Source: Bordetella sp. BOR01 (GTDB lineage: Bacteria > Pseudomonadota > Gammaproteobacteria > Burkholderiales > Burkholderiaceae_B). From it: a stretch of DNA of 64,000 nucleotides. Of the stretch, positions 10,689-19,043 are shown piece by piece. The stretch spans positions 310,001 through 374,000 of the forward strand of contig NZ_JAHUWT010000003.1 in the NCBI RefSeq assembly GCF_019218885.1, given 5' to 3'. Position 1 is the stretch's first letter. The number at the start of each line of letters is the position of its first letter. The notes under the pieces were generated by a model. The model worked only from the letters and a program-made list of their open reading frames with translations, did not search any database and was not told the origin of the DNA. The position numbers and the translations under genes were made by a program.

Positions 10689-12032
10689 GTGAAACTGCAG
10701 AGTCTTGACGACTTTCTGCGCCAGGTCGCTGCGCGCGACCCGCAGCAACCCGAATTCATGCAAGCCGTGCACGAAGTGATGGCCAGCCTGTGGCCTTTTC
10801 TTGAGCAACACCCCCATTACGCCGAGCACGCCCTGCTCGAACGGCTGGTCGAACCCGAGCGCGTGATCCAGTTCCGCGTGTGCTGGACCGACGACCGAGG
10901 CCAAGCCCACGTCAACCGCGGCTTCCGCGTGCAACACAGCTCGGCGATCGGCCCGTTCAAGGGCGGCATGCGCTTTCATCCGTCGGTAAACCTGTCGGTG
11001 CTGAAGTTCCTGGGTTTCGAGCAAACCTTGAAAAACGCCCTGACCACGCTGCCCATGGGCGGCGGCAAGGGCGGCTCGGACTTCGACCCCAAGGGCAAGT
11101 CCGACAGCGAGGTCATGCGCTTCTGCCAGGCGCTGATGCTCGAACTGCACCGCCACCTGGGGCCCGACACCGATGTGCCGGCCGGCGACATGGGCGTGGG
11201 TGCCCGCGAAGTCGGCTTCATGGCCGGCATGATGAAAAAACTGTCCAACTCGGCTGCCAGCACCTTCACCGGCAAGGGCCTGACCTTTGGCGGCAGCCTG
11301 ATCCGTCCCGAAGCCACCGGCTATGGCACGGTGTACTTTGCCGAAGAAATGCTCAAGCGCGAAGGCTTGTCGTTCGACGGCTTGCGCGTGTCGGTCTCGG
11401 GCTCGGGCAACGTGGCGCAGTACGCGATCGAGAAAGCCATGACGCTGGGGGCCCGCGTGGTCACCGTGTCTGATTCCGACGGCACAGTGGTCGACGAGGC
11501 CGGCTTCACCCACGAGAAGCTGGGTGCGCTGATGCACCTGAAGAACGACCTGCGCGGCCGCCTGGCCGAGTACGCCGGGCAGTTCAAGCTGAACTACGTC
11601 GCGGGCAAGCGCCCCTGGCACGTGCCGGTGGACGTGGCACTGCCCTGCGCCACCCAGAACGAACTGGAACTGGAAGACGCCCGCACGCTGATCGCCAATG
11701 GCGTGAAGTGCGTGGCCGAAGGCGCCAACATGCCGTCTACCCTGGATGCCGCCAAGGCATTCATCGAGGCGGGCGTGCTGTACGCGCCGGGCAAGGCCAG
11801 CAATGCGGGCGGCGTGGCAGTGTCGGGCCTGGAAATGAGCCAGAACGCCATCCGCCTGGCCTGGACGCGCGACGAAGTCGACCAGCGCCTGCACGCCATC
11901 ATGCGCGACATTCATGAAAACTGCGTGCGCCACGGCCAGGGCCGCGGCACGGCGGTCAACTACCTGGATGGCGCCAACATCGCCGGCTTCGTGAAAGTGG
12001 CCGACGCGATGCGGCAGCAGGGCTTGTATTAA
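10689..12032 (+). CDS. gdhA: NADP-type glutamate dehydrogenase
   Basis: Catalyses reductive amination of 2-oxoglutarate to glutamate in nitrogen assimilation. A GTG start at 10689 preceded by CAGGAGAC gives 447 residues, the same length as E. coli GdhA. Motifs include the substrate loop GPFKGGMRFHPSVN, the catalytic-lysine segment LPMGGGKGGSDFDPKGKS and PAGDMGVGAREVGFM. The Rossmann motif VSVSGSGNVAQYA and the C-terminal ASNAGGVAVSGLEMSQN are also present. This is the 50-kDa hexameric class, usually NADPH-dependent. It has its own promoter region and is monocistronic by position. Confidence 0.95.
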   Translation: MKLQSLDDFLRQVAARDPQQPEFMQAVHEVMASLWPFLEQHPHYAEHALLERLVEPERVIQFRVCWTDDRGQAHVNRGFRVQHSSAIGPFKGGMRFHPSVNLSVLKFLGFEQTLKNALTTLPMGGGKGGSDFDPKGKSDSEVMRFCQALMLELHRHLGPDTDVPAGDMGVGAREVGFMAGMMKKLSNSAASTFTGKGLTFGGSLIRPEATGYGTVYFAEEMLKREGLSFDGLRVSVSGSGNVAQYAIEKAMTLGARVVTVSDSDGTVVDEAGFTHEKLGALMHLKNDLRGRLAEYAGQFKLNYVAGKRPWHVPVDVALPCATQNELELEDARTLIANGVKCVAEGANMPSTLDAAKAFIEAGVLYAPGKASNAGGVAVSGLEMSQNAIRLAWTRDEVDQRLHAIMRDIHENCVRHGQGRGTAVNYLDGANIAGFVKVADAMRQQGLY

Positions 12033-12034
12033 GG

Positions 12035-12105
12035 CCCCCCCCCGAAGCGCTGCGCGCTTCCCCCCCAGGGGGGCGACGCTGGCGGACCGGCGGAGCCGGC
12101 TCCGC
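12035..12105. repeat. GC-rich intergenic palindromic element after gdhA
   Basis: A run of nine C (12035-12043) can pair with GGGGGG (12068-12073) around an inner hairpin GAAGCGC-TGC-GCGCTTC (12044-12060). A second perfect palindrome, GCGGAGCCGGCTCCGC, follows at 12090-12105. Elements of this make-up between convergent genes recur in Bordetella-like genomes as far as I recall; only one copy is visible here. It sits just after the gdhA stop, where it could act in transcript ending. Confidence 0.55.
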
Positions 12106-12200
12106 TGCGTCCCCGGTCTGGGTGCACCTGTTCATTCTCGAGTGAGTCGTACTTTGAACTACTGATACGCGGGCAAGGCCGGGCACTGCACCGCAATGGT

Positions 12201-12839
12201 TCAATGCCAGTCGTCGCGGTACACGAAGCGTGGCATCTGCCAATTGAAGCGCAGCGCCAGCAAGCGGAAAGCCAGGCCCACCACCAGCGCCACCGGCACC
12301 GCGGCATTGGGCGACAAGCCAGTTGCCAGCAAGCCCATATACAGGCCACCGGTCACCAGGGACACGCTGGCGTAGAGCTCTTTGCGAAACAGCAGGGGCA
12401 CGTCGTTGCACAGCACGTCCCGCAGCACGCCTCCCGCGCAGCCCGTGATCATGCCGCTGATCAGCACGATGCTGATCGGCAGCTGCATCTGCTGCGCGAC
12501 CTTGCAGCCGATGATGGTGAAGGCCACCAGCCCCACCGCGTCCAGCAGCAAGAACAGGCTGCGCAGGCGCCGCATCAGCGGCGCCCCCAGCGCGGTCAGC
12601 AGCGCGGCGCCGGCCGTCATGCCCAGATATTCGGGGTGCGCCACCCAGGTCAGCGGGTAATGGCCCAGCAGCACATCGCGCAAAGACCCGCCGCCCAGCG
12701 CCGTCACGCAGGCGATGATGCACACTCCCATCCAGTCCATGTCGCGGCGGCCCGCGGCCAGCGCAGCCGTCATGGCCTCGGCCACGATGGCCACCAAGTA
12801 CAGAGAATGCAGCAACAATGTGGACGTTTCAACGTGCAT
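12201..12839 (-). CDS. TRIC/UPF0126-family membrane channel protein
   Basis: Small integral membrane protein with two tandem copies of a three-helix repeat plus a seventh helix. Each repeat carries the family's glycine-rich kink and arginine motif: GGGSLRDVLLG in the first half and GGVLRDVLCNDVP in the second. I take the ATG at 12839 (MHVETSTLLLHSLYL), giving 212 residues, because GAGGT lies upstream; a GTG at 12857 would add six residues. Bacterial TRIC proteins are described as trimeric monovalent-cation channels, and E. coli YicG has been linked to glycine transport, so the substrate is left open. Confidence 0.85.
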   Translation of the reverse strand: MHVETSTLLLHSLYLVAIVAEAMTAALAAGRRDMDWMGVCIIACVTALGGGSLRDVLLGHYPLTWVAHPEYLGMTAGAALLTALGAPLMRRLRSLFLLLDAVGLVAFTIIGCKVAQQMQLPISIVLISGMITGCAGGVLRDVLCNDVPLLFRKELYASVSLVTGGLYMGLLATGLSPNAAVPVALVVGLAFRLLALRFNWQMPRFVYRDDWH

Positions 12840-12884
12840 GGGCAACCTCGAAGACACCGCGCACAGCCGGGGCGGGCTCGCGCG

Positions 12885-14126
12885 TCAGGCCGACGGCTCC
12901 AGCGCGTCGATGGTACGGCGCTGGTTCCAGAGCAACAACAAGCCCGGCAGCGCGATGGCCACCGTCAGCAGGAAGAAACCCGGCCAGCCCAGCCAGTGCA
13001 CCAGCGGCGGCGTCAGGGGGCCGGCCAGGTAGATGCGGCCCACGGCCGACAGGGCCGACAGCAAGGCGAATTGCGTGGCTGAAAAGCGCTGCTGGCACAA
13101 CGCCATCAGCAGCGCCACGAACGATGCGGTACCCAGGCCGCCGCACAGGTTCTCGATACCCACCGCGGCGCCCATCAGCCAGATGCTCTTGGGGCTGACG
13201 GCGATCACCCAGTAACCCAGGTTGGAAACGGCCTGCAAGATGCCGAAGGCCATCAGCGAACGATACAGCCCCCAGCGTGCCATCAGCGAACCGCCGGCCA
13301 GCGCGCCGACGATAGTGGCGACCAGCCCCAGCACCTTGTTGACGGTGCCCACTTCGGTCGGGTCGAAGCCGGCGCCGCGGATCAGGAAGGTCGTGGACAA
13401 TGCCCCCGCAAAGGCATCGCCCAGCTTGTACAGCACGATCAGCGCCAGCACGGTATAGGCGCCGCGCCGGCTGAAGAATTCACGGAATGGCTCGACCACC
13501 GCCAGGCCCAGGCTGCGCGGCGCGGTGGCGGGCTGTTCGGGTTCGGGCGCCCACAAGGTGGCCAGCGCGCAGGCCAGCATTATCGCGCCCATCAACACGT
13601 AGGTCGCGCCCCAGCCCAGCCACTGGTCGGCCAGGATCAGCGCCAGCCCGCCGGACACCACCATGGCCAGCCGATAGCCCAACACCTTGATGGCCGCCCC
13701 CGCCCCCCGTTCTTCGCGGCGCAGCACGTCGGTGCAATAGGCGTCGAAGGCAATGTCCTGGGTGGCCGAGAAAAACGCCACCGCCACAGCCAGCAAGGCC
13801 AGCGGCAACAGGGCCGAGGCCGGCGACAGCGCGCCCATGGCCATGATGGTGGCCGCCAGCAGTATCTGCGTAACCAGCATCCAGCCGCGCCGGCGCCCCA
13901 GTACCGGGGGCACGTAGCGGTCGACCAGCGGCGCCCACAGGAACTTCAGCGTGTAGGCCGATCCCACCAGCGTCAGGAAACCGATTTCTTCCAGCGACAC
14001 GCCATCGACCGTGGCCCACGCCTGCAAGGTTCCCCCGGTAAGGGCCAGCGGCAACCCGCTGGCAAAGCCCAGCACCAGCAAAGGCGCCACCCGGCGGCTG
14101 AAATAGACATGGGATGCGGCGGAAAT
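12885..14126 (-). CDS. ampG: AmpG-like muropeptide permease (MFS), possible ATT start
   Basis: Proton-driven inner-membrane transporter expected to import anhydro-muropeptides for wall recycling. The sequence has LLVLGFASGLPLALTGGTLQAW at its first helix, a conserved block of AmpG, then FLTLVGSAYTLKFLWAPLVDRY, GRRRGWM, SATQDIAFDAYCTDVL and ERGAGAAIKVLGYRLAMVVS. The first ordinary start in frame is a GTG at 14090, but this would cut off the roughly 15 residues that precede the first helix in E. coli AmpG. An ATT at 14126 lies six bases after a perfect AGGAG (14137-14133) and restores them (ISAASHVYFSRR). I use that start; it gives 413 residues. The alternative is the GTG with 401. Confidence 0.75.
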   Translation of the reverse strand: MSAASHVYFSRRVAPLLVLGFASGLPLALTGGTLQAWATVDGVSLEEIGFLTLVGSAYTLKFLWAPLVDRYVPPVLGRRRGWMLVTQILLAATIMAMGALSPASALLPLALLAVAVAFFSATQDIAFDAYCTDVLRREERGAGAAIKVLGYRLAMVVSGGLALILADQWLGWGATYVLMGAIMLACALATLWAPEPEQPATAPRSLGLAVVEPFREFFSRRGAYTVLALIVLYKLGDAFAGALSTTFLIRGAGFDPTEVGTVNKVLGLVATIVGALAGGSLMARWGLYRSLMAFGILQAVSNLGYWVIAVSPKSIWLMGAAVGIENLCGGLGTASFVALLMALCQQRFSATQFALLSALSAVGRIYLAGPLTPPLVHWLGWPGFFLLTVAIALPGLLLLWNQRRTIDALEPSA

Positions 14127-14262
14127 AGAGGGCTCCTGGCAACGACGGCGCGGCGGGCGCCGGACACGGCATATTAACCAATGGCCGCCGGCCGGCGGTG
14201 CGCTGCCCCAGTGTCAGCCGCTCGCCGCGCGCCGCCGCGCAGCGCTTCAGGGGTGGGCCCCT

Positions 14263-14877
14263 TCAGGCCGCGTACCGATATACCGCCAGAGTGCTGCGCC
14301 AGCCCGGCAGCACGGTGATCTCGCGGTCTTCGTGGAATGTGGCGCGTTCGAGTATGCGCAGCCCAAGCTCACCGGCCAGGCGTTCGAAATCGCGCAAGGT
14401 GCACAGGTGGATGTTGGGCGTGTTGTACCACTGGTAAGGCATCTGCCCGGTCACGGGCATGCGCCCACGCAAGATCGACCAGCCGTGCGGCCAGTAGCCG
14501 AAGTTGGGGAATGACACGATGCCGTAGCGCGCCACCCGCGCCATCTCGCGCAGGATATGCTCGGTGCGATGCATGGACTGCAGCGTCTGCGACAGCACCA
14601 CGGTATCGAACTGCTTGTCGTCGAACAAGGCCAGGCCGTCTTCCAGGTTTTGCTGGATCACCTCGACGCCGCGGCCCACGCAGGCAATGACATGGTGGTC
14701 GTCGATCTCGACACCCGCGCCGCGCACCTGGCGCTGGTCGCGCAGGTAGGCCAGCAACGCACCATCGCCGCAACCCAGGTCGAGCACCCGGCTGCCAGGC
14801 TCGATCCAGCTGGCGATGCGGACCAGGTCGGGACGCATCCCGGCCGTGCGTCCGGAACGGGCGGAAACGGGACTCAT
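14263..14877 (-). CDS. metW: Methionine biosynthesis protein MetW
   Basis: SAM-methyltransferase-fold protein that accompanies MetX in many proteobacteria and is required with it for homoserine acylation in some species. The 204 residues contain [15 protein letters not shown] (SAM-binding loop, about residues 31-45), [13 protein letters not shown] and the central [32 protein letters not shown] and [16 protein letters not shown] are also MetW signatures. It overlaps metX by four bases (ATGA) and follows it in the operon. Confidence 0.93.
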   Translation of the reverse strand: MSPVSARSGRTAGMRPDLVRIASWIEPGSRVLDLGCGDGALLAYLRDQRQVRGAGVEIDDHHVIACVGRGVEVIQQNLEDGLALFDDKQFDTVVLSQTLQSMHRTEHILREMARVARYGIVSFPNFGYWPHGWSILRGRMPVTGQMPYQWYNTPNIHLCTLRDFERLAGELGLRILERATFHEDREITVLPGWRSTLAVYRYAA

Positions 14878-16163
14878 GCGGGATATCCTTCAGCGCAGGC
14901 CGGCACGGCCGCCGGCTCGGTTGACGGGGCTGCGGCCAGGGCCGCCGTCGCGGGTTCGCCCAGGCCCAGTTCGCGAGCAATGCGGTCGTAGTAGCCACGC
15001 ACCACGGCGTGATAGCGCGCGTCGTCGAGCAAGAAGGCATCATGGCCGTGCGGCGCGTCGATCTCGGCATAAGTCACCGGGCTGCCGTTCTTGAGCAATG
15101 CGCGCACGATCTCGCGCGAACGCTCGGGCGGAAAGCGCCAGTCGGTAGAGAACGACACCAGCAGGAAATCGGCCTGCGCCGGCGCCAACGCGCGCGCCAG
15201 GTCGCCGCCGGTGCCGCGTGCCGGATCGAAGTAATCCAGCGCACGGGTGATCAGCAGGTAAGTATTGGCGTCGAAATAGCGCGTGAATTTCTCGCCCTGG
15301 TAGCGCAGGTACGATTCGACCTCGAACTCGACGTCGTAGCCGTAGCGATACGCGCCGCCTTCGGCCGGCTCGCGCTGGGTACGGCCGAATTTCTCGGCCA
15401 TGTCATCGTCGGACAGGTACGTGATGTGGCCCAGCATGCGCGCCACCGACAGGCCGCGGCGCGGCACGGTGTTGTGCGCGTAATAGTCGCCGCCGTGGAA
15501 GTCGGGGTCGGTGATGATGGCGCGCCGCGCCACTTCATTGAAACCGATGTTCTGCGCCGACAGGCGCGGCGTGCTGGCAACCACGATGCAGTGGGCGACC
15601 CGTTCGGGACAGGTGATGGCCCAGCTGAGGGCCTGCATGCCGCCCAGCGATCCGCCCATGACGGCCGCGAAACGCTCGATGCCGAAATAGTCGGCCAGGC
15701 GTGCCTGGGCGTGTACCCAATCTTCGACCGTCAGCACGGGAAAGGCGGCACCCCAGGGATGGCCGGTGGCCGGGTTGATGCTGGCCGGCCCGGTGGAGCC
15801 GAAACAAGATCCCAGGTTGTTGACGCCAATCACGAAATAGCGATTGGTATCCAGGGACTTGCCCGGGCCCACCATGTTGTCCCACCAGCCGATATCGGTG
15901 GGATCGTCGACGGCCAGGCCGGCGACGTGGTGGGACGCATTCAGGGCATGGCAAACCAGCACGGCGTTGGTGCGCTGCGCGTTGAGCGTGCCGTAGGTCT
16001 CGACCGCCAGTTCGTACGATTGCAGCGATTGGCCACCGGCCAAGGGCAGCGGTTCGTCGAAGCGGATCAGCTGGGGAGTGACGATGCCAACCGAACCAGG
16101 TTCGGCTGGAGTGATGGCGCCGGGGGCAAGCCCCCCGGCCGGATCAAGGGCGGGAGCGGTCAT
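14874..16163 (-). CDS. metX: Homoserine O-acyltransferase
   Basis: Alpha/beta-hydrolase-fold enzyme that acylates homoserine at the entry to methionine synthesis. The start at 16163 gives 429 residues and has AGAGG five bases upstream, inside the riboswitch-like leader. Features are [17 protein letters not shown], the nucleophile elbow [13 protein letters not shown] (Ser172), the acid in [11 protein letters not shown] and the histidine in [13 protein letters not shown]. Whether the donor is acetyl-CoA or succinyl-CoA cannot be settled here; several betaproteobacterial MetX proteins are annotated as succinyltransferases. It is followed by metW with coupled translation. Confidence 0.94.
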   Translation of the reverse strand: MTAPALDPAGGLAPGAITPAEPGSVGIVTPQLIRFDEPLPLAGGQSLQSYELAVETYGTLNAQRTNAVLVCHALNASHHVAGLAVDDPTDIGWWDNMVGPGKSLDTNRYFVIGVNNLGSCFGSTGPASINPATGHPWGAAFPVLTVEDWVHAQARLADYFGIERFAAVMGGSLGGMQALSWAITCPERVAHCIVVASTPRLSAQNIGFNEVARRAIITDPDFHGGDYYAHNTVPRRGLSVARMLGHITYLSDDDMAEKFGRTQREPAEGGAYRYGYDVEFEVESYLRYQGEKFTRYFDANTYLLITRALDYFDPARGTGGDLARALAPAQADFLLVSFSTDWRFPPERSREIVRALLKNGSPVTYAEIDAPHGHDAFLLDDARYHAVVRGYYDRIARELGLGEPATAALAAAPSTEPAAVPACAEGYPA

Positions 16164-16168
16164 ACGGA

Positions 16169-16225
16169 CCTCTTTAGCTGGATTTATAGAGGCGCCCGCA
16201 AGCGGATCAGGCAAATCGGCGCCGG
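16169..16225 (-). promoter_or_regulatory. SAM-II (SAM-alpha) riboswitch upstream of metX
   Basis: On the minus strand the metX leader reads GGCGCC (16223-16218), GATTTG, CGCTTGCGG, GGCGCC (16196-16191), then TATAAATCCAGCTAAAGAGG (16188-16169). The order and spacing match the SAM-II aptamer: a P1 stem of the two GGCGCC arms, a GAUUU loop and the invariant AUAAAUnnAGCUAAA strand ending in the Shine-Dalgarno sequence, which joins the pseudoknot when SAM binds. This predicts repression of metX translation by S-adenosylmethionine. The match was made by eye; a covariance search would settle it. Confidence 0.83.
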
Positions 16226-16320
16226 TTTAAGTGGTAAGAGTTTAGCATTGCCTGCAGGGGTGGAGGCCCGTGACTGGGGGGTGCCGCGGGCAGTGGGGCG
16301 GCTGGCGGCCTGCAGTGATG

Positions 16321-16413
16321 CCAGGTGTCAGGCTCCGCAGGTGCCTGACACCCTACGATGGAGACAGTCGTGGCACACAAGGGTGTCAGGCACCTGCGGA
16401 GCCTGACACCTGG
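16321..16413. repeat. Perfect 33-bp inverted repeat, each arm itself a hairpin
   Basis: Arms at 16321-16353 and 16381-16413 are exact reverse complements, separated by 27 bases. Within each arm GGTGTCAGGC pairs with GCCTGACACC around TCCGCAGGT, so the DNA can form either two small hairpins or one long stem. It lies 33 bases after the gntR stop and upstream of metX on the same strand. This nested architecture is that of a REP/BIME-like intergenic element; it may also end gntR transcription. I found no other copy in the window. Confidence 0.85.
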
Positions 16414-16446
16414 AAACAGCCAGGAATGGCACCGTTGCGGCGGCGC

Positions 16447-17205
16447 TTACACGGCCAGGGCGCCACCGGGTTCCTGGCCCAGATATTCGTAGGCGGCGGT
16501 GTTCACTCGGGAAATGCGCCATTCCACGGGCTGGCGGTTGTACGAGTAGGCGACACGGCGGATTTCCAGCAGGGGGGTGTGTTCGGCCACGCCCAGCCAG
16601 TCGGCATGCGCGGTGTCGGCCAGGCAGACGCGCAGGCGTTCGTCGGTGGCGATGACGTTCACGCCGAAGACGTCCTGGTACAGCGCATACAGGGTGCTGG
16701 GCCGCTCGCGCAGGTGGTGTTCGGCCATGCCGGGAAAGCGGGACTCGGGCAGGCAGATGTCGTCGGCCATCACCACGTCGCCGTTCAGCGACAGCACGTT
16801 CGAGAACTCGTATACGTAGGCGCCCGCCGGCAGCCCCAGGTGTTCGCGCGTGACGGCGGTGGCGCGCACGCGGCGAAAGCGCAGTAGTTGCGTAGAGGGA
16901 TACGACTTGTGGCCGTCCTGGCGCAGGATGCGGAAGAACTTGAAGAAATGGTGGTTGCGCGTGTGCACGGCCACATACGTGCCGCGCCCCTGGTGGCGCA
17001 CCAGGATGTTCTCGGCGGCCAGTTCGTCGATGGCCTTGCGCAGGGTGCCGATGGATACGCCGAAACGCTCGGCCAGGGTTTTCTCGGGGGGCACGGCGTC
17101 GCCCTGCTTCCATTCCCCCCGCGCCAGCGCCGCAAGCACCGCCTGCTTGACCTGGGTGTACAGGGGACTGCCAAGGGGAACAGTCGTCGTCGAGGTGTTT
17201 TTCAT
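16447..17205 (-). CDS. GntR-family regulator with UTRA ligand domain (HutC type)
   Basis: Transcription factor of 252 residues. Residues about 12-80 form a winged helix with the GntR pattern SPLYTQVKQAV, GEWKQGDAVPPEKTLAERFGV and SIGTLRKAIDELAAEN, then HQGRGTYVAV. The remainder is a UTRA domain, with FPGMAEHHLRERPSTLYALY and the C-terminal VEWRISRVNTAAYEY. It is divergent from the suyAB-like genes; a palindrome in the spacer is its likely operator. It probably senses the substrate or an intermediate of that pathway and acts as a repressor, as most UTRA regulators do, but this is inference. Confidence 0.9.
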   Translation of the reverse strand: MKNTSTTTVPLGSPLYTQVKQAVLAALARGEWKQGDAVPPEKTLAERFGVSIGTLRKAIDELAAENILVRHQGRGTYVAVHTRNHHFFKFFRILRQDGHKSYPSTQLLRFRRVRATAVTREHLGLPAGAYVYEFSNVLSLNGDVVMADDICLPESRFPGMAEHHLRERPSTLYALYQDVFGVNVIATDERLRVCLADTAHADWLGVAEHTPLLEIRRVAYSYNRQPVEWRISRVNTAAYEYLGQEPGGALAV

Positions 17206-17258
17206 GGCGGAACCGGATTGAAGAGGCCGAATTGTAGCGGCGCATCACGTCGCAATCC

Positions 17259-17285
17259 AAATCATACAACTCATATATATGATTT
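17259..17285. promoter_or_regulatory. Dyad operator between the GntR gene and the suyAB-like operon
   Basis: AAATCATA (17259-17266) and TATGATTT (17278-17285) form a perfect 8-bp inverted repeat with an 11-base spacer in the AT-rich centre of the divergent intergenic region. Position and symmetry suit a dimeric GntR/UTRA repressor. The TATATAT core may also serve as a -10 element. Confidence 0.55.
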
Positions 17286-17375
17286 AGTTGACGTCAATGT
17301 GCCACGCGCCTAAGATGCGACGAACCGGCCCCGGACCGAGCAACCTGGGCGGCCATCACACCAGAGAGGACAACA

Positions 17376-17657
17376 ATGATTCACGCCGTATTGCACGATG
17401 CGAAAGACACGGTGGCGGTCGCCGTCGTGGAAGGCCTGAAGGCGGGCACCGAACTGAATGCCTGGATCATGGATGAAGACAAGATCATCCATCTGAAGGC
17501 GCTGCAGGACATTCCCATTGGCCACAAGGTGGCCCTGAAAGACATGGCGGTCGGCGACACGGTGTTCAAGTACGGCACCGACATCGGCAAGGTGGTCGAA
17601 CCCATCAAGGCGGGCCAGCACGCCCACGTCCATAACATCAAGACCAAGCGCTGGTAA
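17376..17657 (+). CDS. suyA: UxaA/SuyA-type lyase, small SAF-domain subunit
   Basis: Small subunit of a two-part UxaA-family lyase. The 93 residues form one SAF domain ([21 protein letters not shown]-like fold, [31 protein letters not shown] at the end). Separate subunits of about 93 and 390 residues are characteristic of (2R)-sulfolactate sulfo-lyase SuyAB, which splits 3-sulfolactate into pyruvate and sulfite, whereas altronate dehydratase is a single chain. An AGAGGA lies before the ATG. It opens the operon, 43 bases ahead of the large subunit. Assignment to sulfolactate depends mainly on the two dehydrogenases downstream; another hydroxy-acid lyase is possible. Confidence 0.7.
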   Translation: MIHAVLHDAKDTVAVAVVEGLKAGTELNAWIMDEDKIIHLKALQDIPIGHKVALKDMAVGDTVFKYGTDIGKVVEPIKAGQHAHVHNIKTKRW

Positions 17658-17700
17658 GCGGCGGCGGTCTTCATTACCGACTACACATATAGGAAACGCC

Positions 17701-18876
17701 ATGGCCATCGTCAATGCTTCGACCACTTTCCAGGGATACCGCCGCGATAACGGACGTGTCGGCGTGCGCAATCACGTCATCGTCCTGCCGGTGGACGATA
17801 TCTCGAATGCCGCCGCCGAAGCCGTCGCCAACAACATCAAGGGCACCCTGGCCCTGCCCCACCCGTACGGGCGCCTGCAGTTCGGCGAAGACCTGGAACT
17901 GCACTTCCGCACCCTGATCGGCACGGGCTGCAATCCCAACGTGGCCGCCGTCATCGTCATCGGCATCGAAGAAGGCTGGACCAAGCGCGTCGTCGACAGC
18001 ATCGCCGCGACCGGCAAGCCCGTGGCCGGCTTCAGCATCGAACTGCACGGCGACCTCGACACCATCATGCGGGCCTCGCGCCAGGCCAAAGAATTCGTGC
18101 ACTACGCCACCGCCCTGCAACGCACCGAATGCCCCATCGCCGACCTGTGGGTATCGACCAAGTGCGGCGAGTCGGACACCACTTCGGGCTGTGGCGCCAA
18201 CCCCACCGTGGGCAACGCCTTCGACAAGCTGTACGCACTGGGCAGCACCCTGGTGTTCGGCGAGACCACCGAACTGACGGGCGGCGAGCACATCGTGGCC
18301 GAACGCTGCGCCAATGACGCGGTGCGCGAACGGTTCATGTTCATGTTCAACCGCTACCAGGAAGTGATAGACCGCTGGAAAACCAGCGACCTGTCCGAAT
18401 CGCAGCCCACCAAGGGCAACATCGCCGGCGGCCTGACCACCATTGAAGAAAAGGCACTGGGCAACATCCAGAAAATCGGCAAGAAGTGCCGCGTGGACGG
18501 GGTGCTGGACAAGGCCGAGATTCCCACCGGCAAGGGCCTGTGGTTCATGGATTCGTCGTCGGCCGCTGCCGAGATGGTGACACTGTGCGCGGCTTCGGGC
18601 TACGCTGTGCACTTCTTTCCCACCGGCCAGGGCAATGTCATCGGCAACCCCATCCTGCCCGTCATCAAGATCTGCGCCAACCCGCGCACGGTGCGCACCA
18701 TGGGCGAACACGTGGATGTCGACACCTCGGCATTGCTGCAGCGTGAAATCGACCTGGACCAGGCCGGCGACAAGTTGCTGGAATGCATGCTGGCCACCGC
18801 CAACGGCCGCTGGACCGCCGCCGAAGCGCTGGGGCACCGCGAATTCGTGCTGACGCGCCTGTACGAAAGCGCCTGA
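17701..18876 (+). CDS. suyB: UxaA/SuyB-type lyase, large subunit
   Basis: Catalytic subunit, 391 residues, of the same lyase. It shows family features [22 protein letters not shown] at the N-terminus, [17 protein letters not shown], and the metal/substrate loop [21 protein letters not shown] around residue 155. [20 protein letters not shown] and [21 protein letters not shown] follow. In SuyAB the metal centre activates the leaving sulfonate. The cluster context (NitT/TauT-type transporter, slcC- and comC-like dehydrogenases) supports a sulfonate substrate; altronate or galactarate-type dehydration is the alternative. Confidence 0.72.
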   Translation: MAIVNASTTFQGYRRDNGRVGVRNHVIVLPVDDISNAAAEAVANNIKGTLALPHPYGRLQFGEDLELHFRTLIGTGCNPNVAAVIVIGIEEGWTKRVVDSIAATGKPVAGFSIELHGDLDTIMRASRQAKEFVHYATALQRTECPIADLWVSTKCGESDTTSGCGANPTVGNAFDKLYALGSTLVFGETTELTGGEHIVAERCANDAVRERFMFMFNRYQEVIDRWKTSDLSESQPTKGNIAGGLTTIEEKALGNIQKIGKKCRVDGVLDKAEIPTGKGLWFMDSSSAAAEMVTLCAASGYAVHFFPTGQGNVIGNPILPVIKICANPRTVRTMGEHVDVDTSALLQREIDLDQAGDKLLECMLATANGRWTAAEALGHREFVLTRLYESA

Positions 18877-18958
18877 CCGAAGCCAACGAGGTTTACCGAA
18901 GATGTACGCAGTCCGCATGGATCCGGCCCGCTTGACCGCCGGGCCTTGAAAACAATAT

Positions 18959-19013
18959 GCGGCGTACGCCGCACCGGCGCACAGAATGCCGGGCCCGTAC
19001 GCCGCCGTACGCC
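18959..19013 (+). promoter_or_regulatory. Three CGTACGCC boxes upstream of the ABC transporter genes
   Basis: A 14-bp palindrome GCGGCGTACGCCGC (18959-18972) is followed by two direct CGTACGCC copies at 18996-19003 and 19006-19013, ten bases apart. All lie in the 167-base gap between the lyase and the binding-protein gene. Helically phased repeats suggest a protein-binding site, perhaps for separate control of transport, but low-complexity GC sequence could produce them. Confidence 0.35.
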
Positions 19014-19043
19014 TATCCAGGCGCAATCCCCAAGGAGGAAGAC

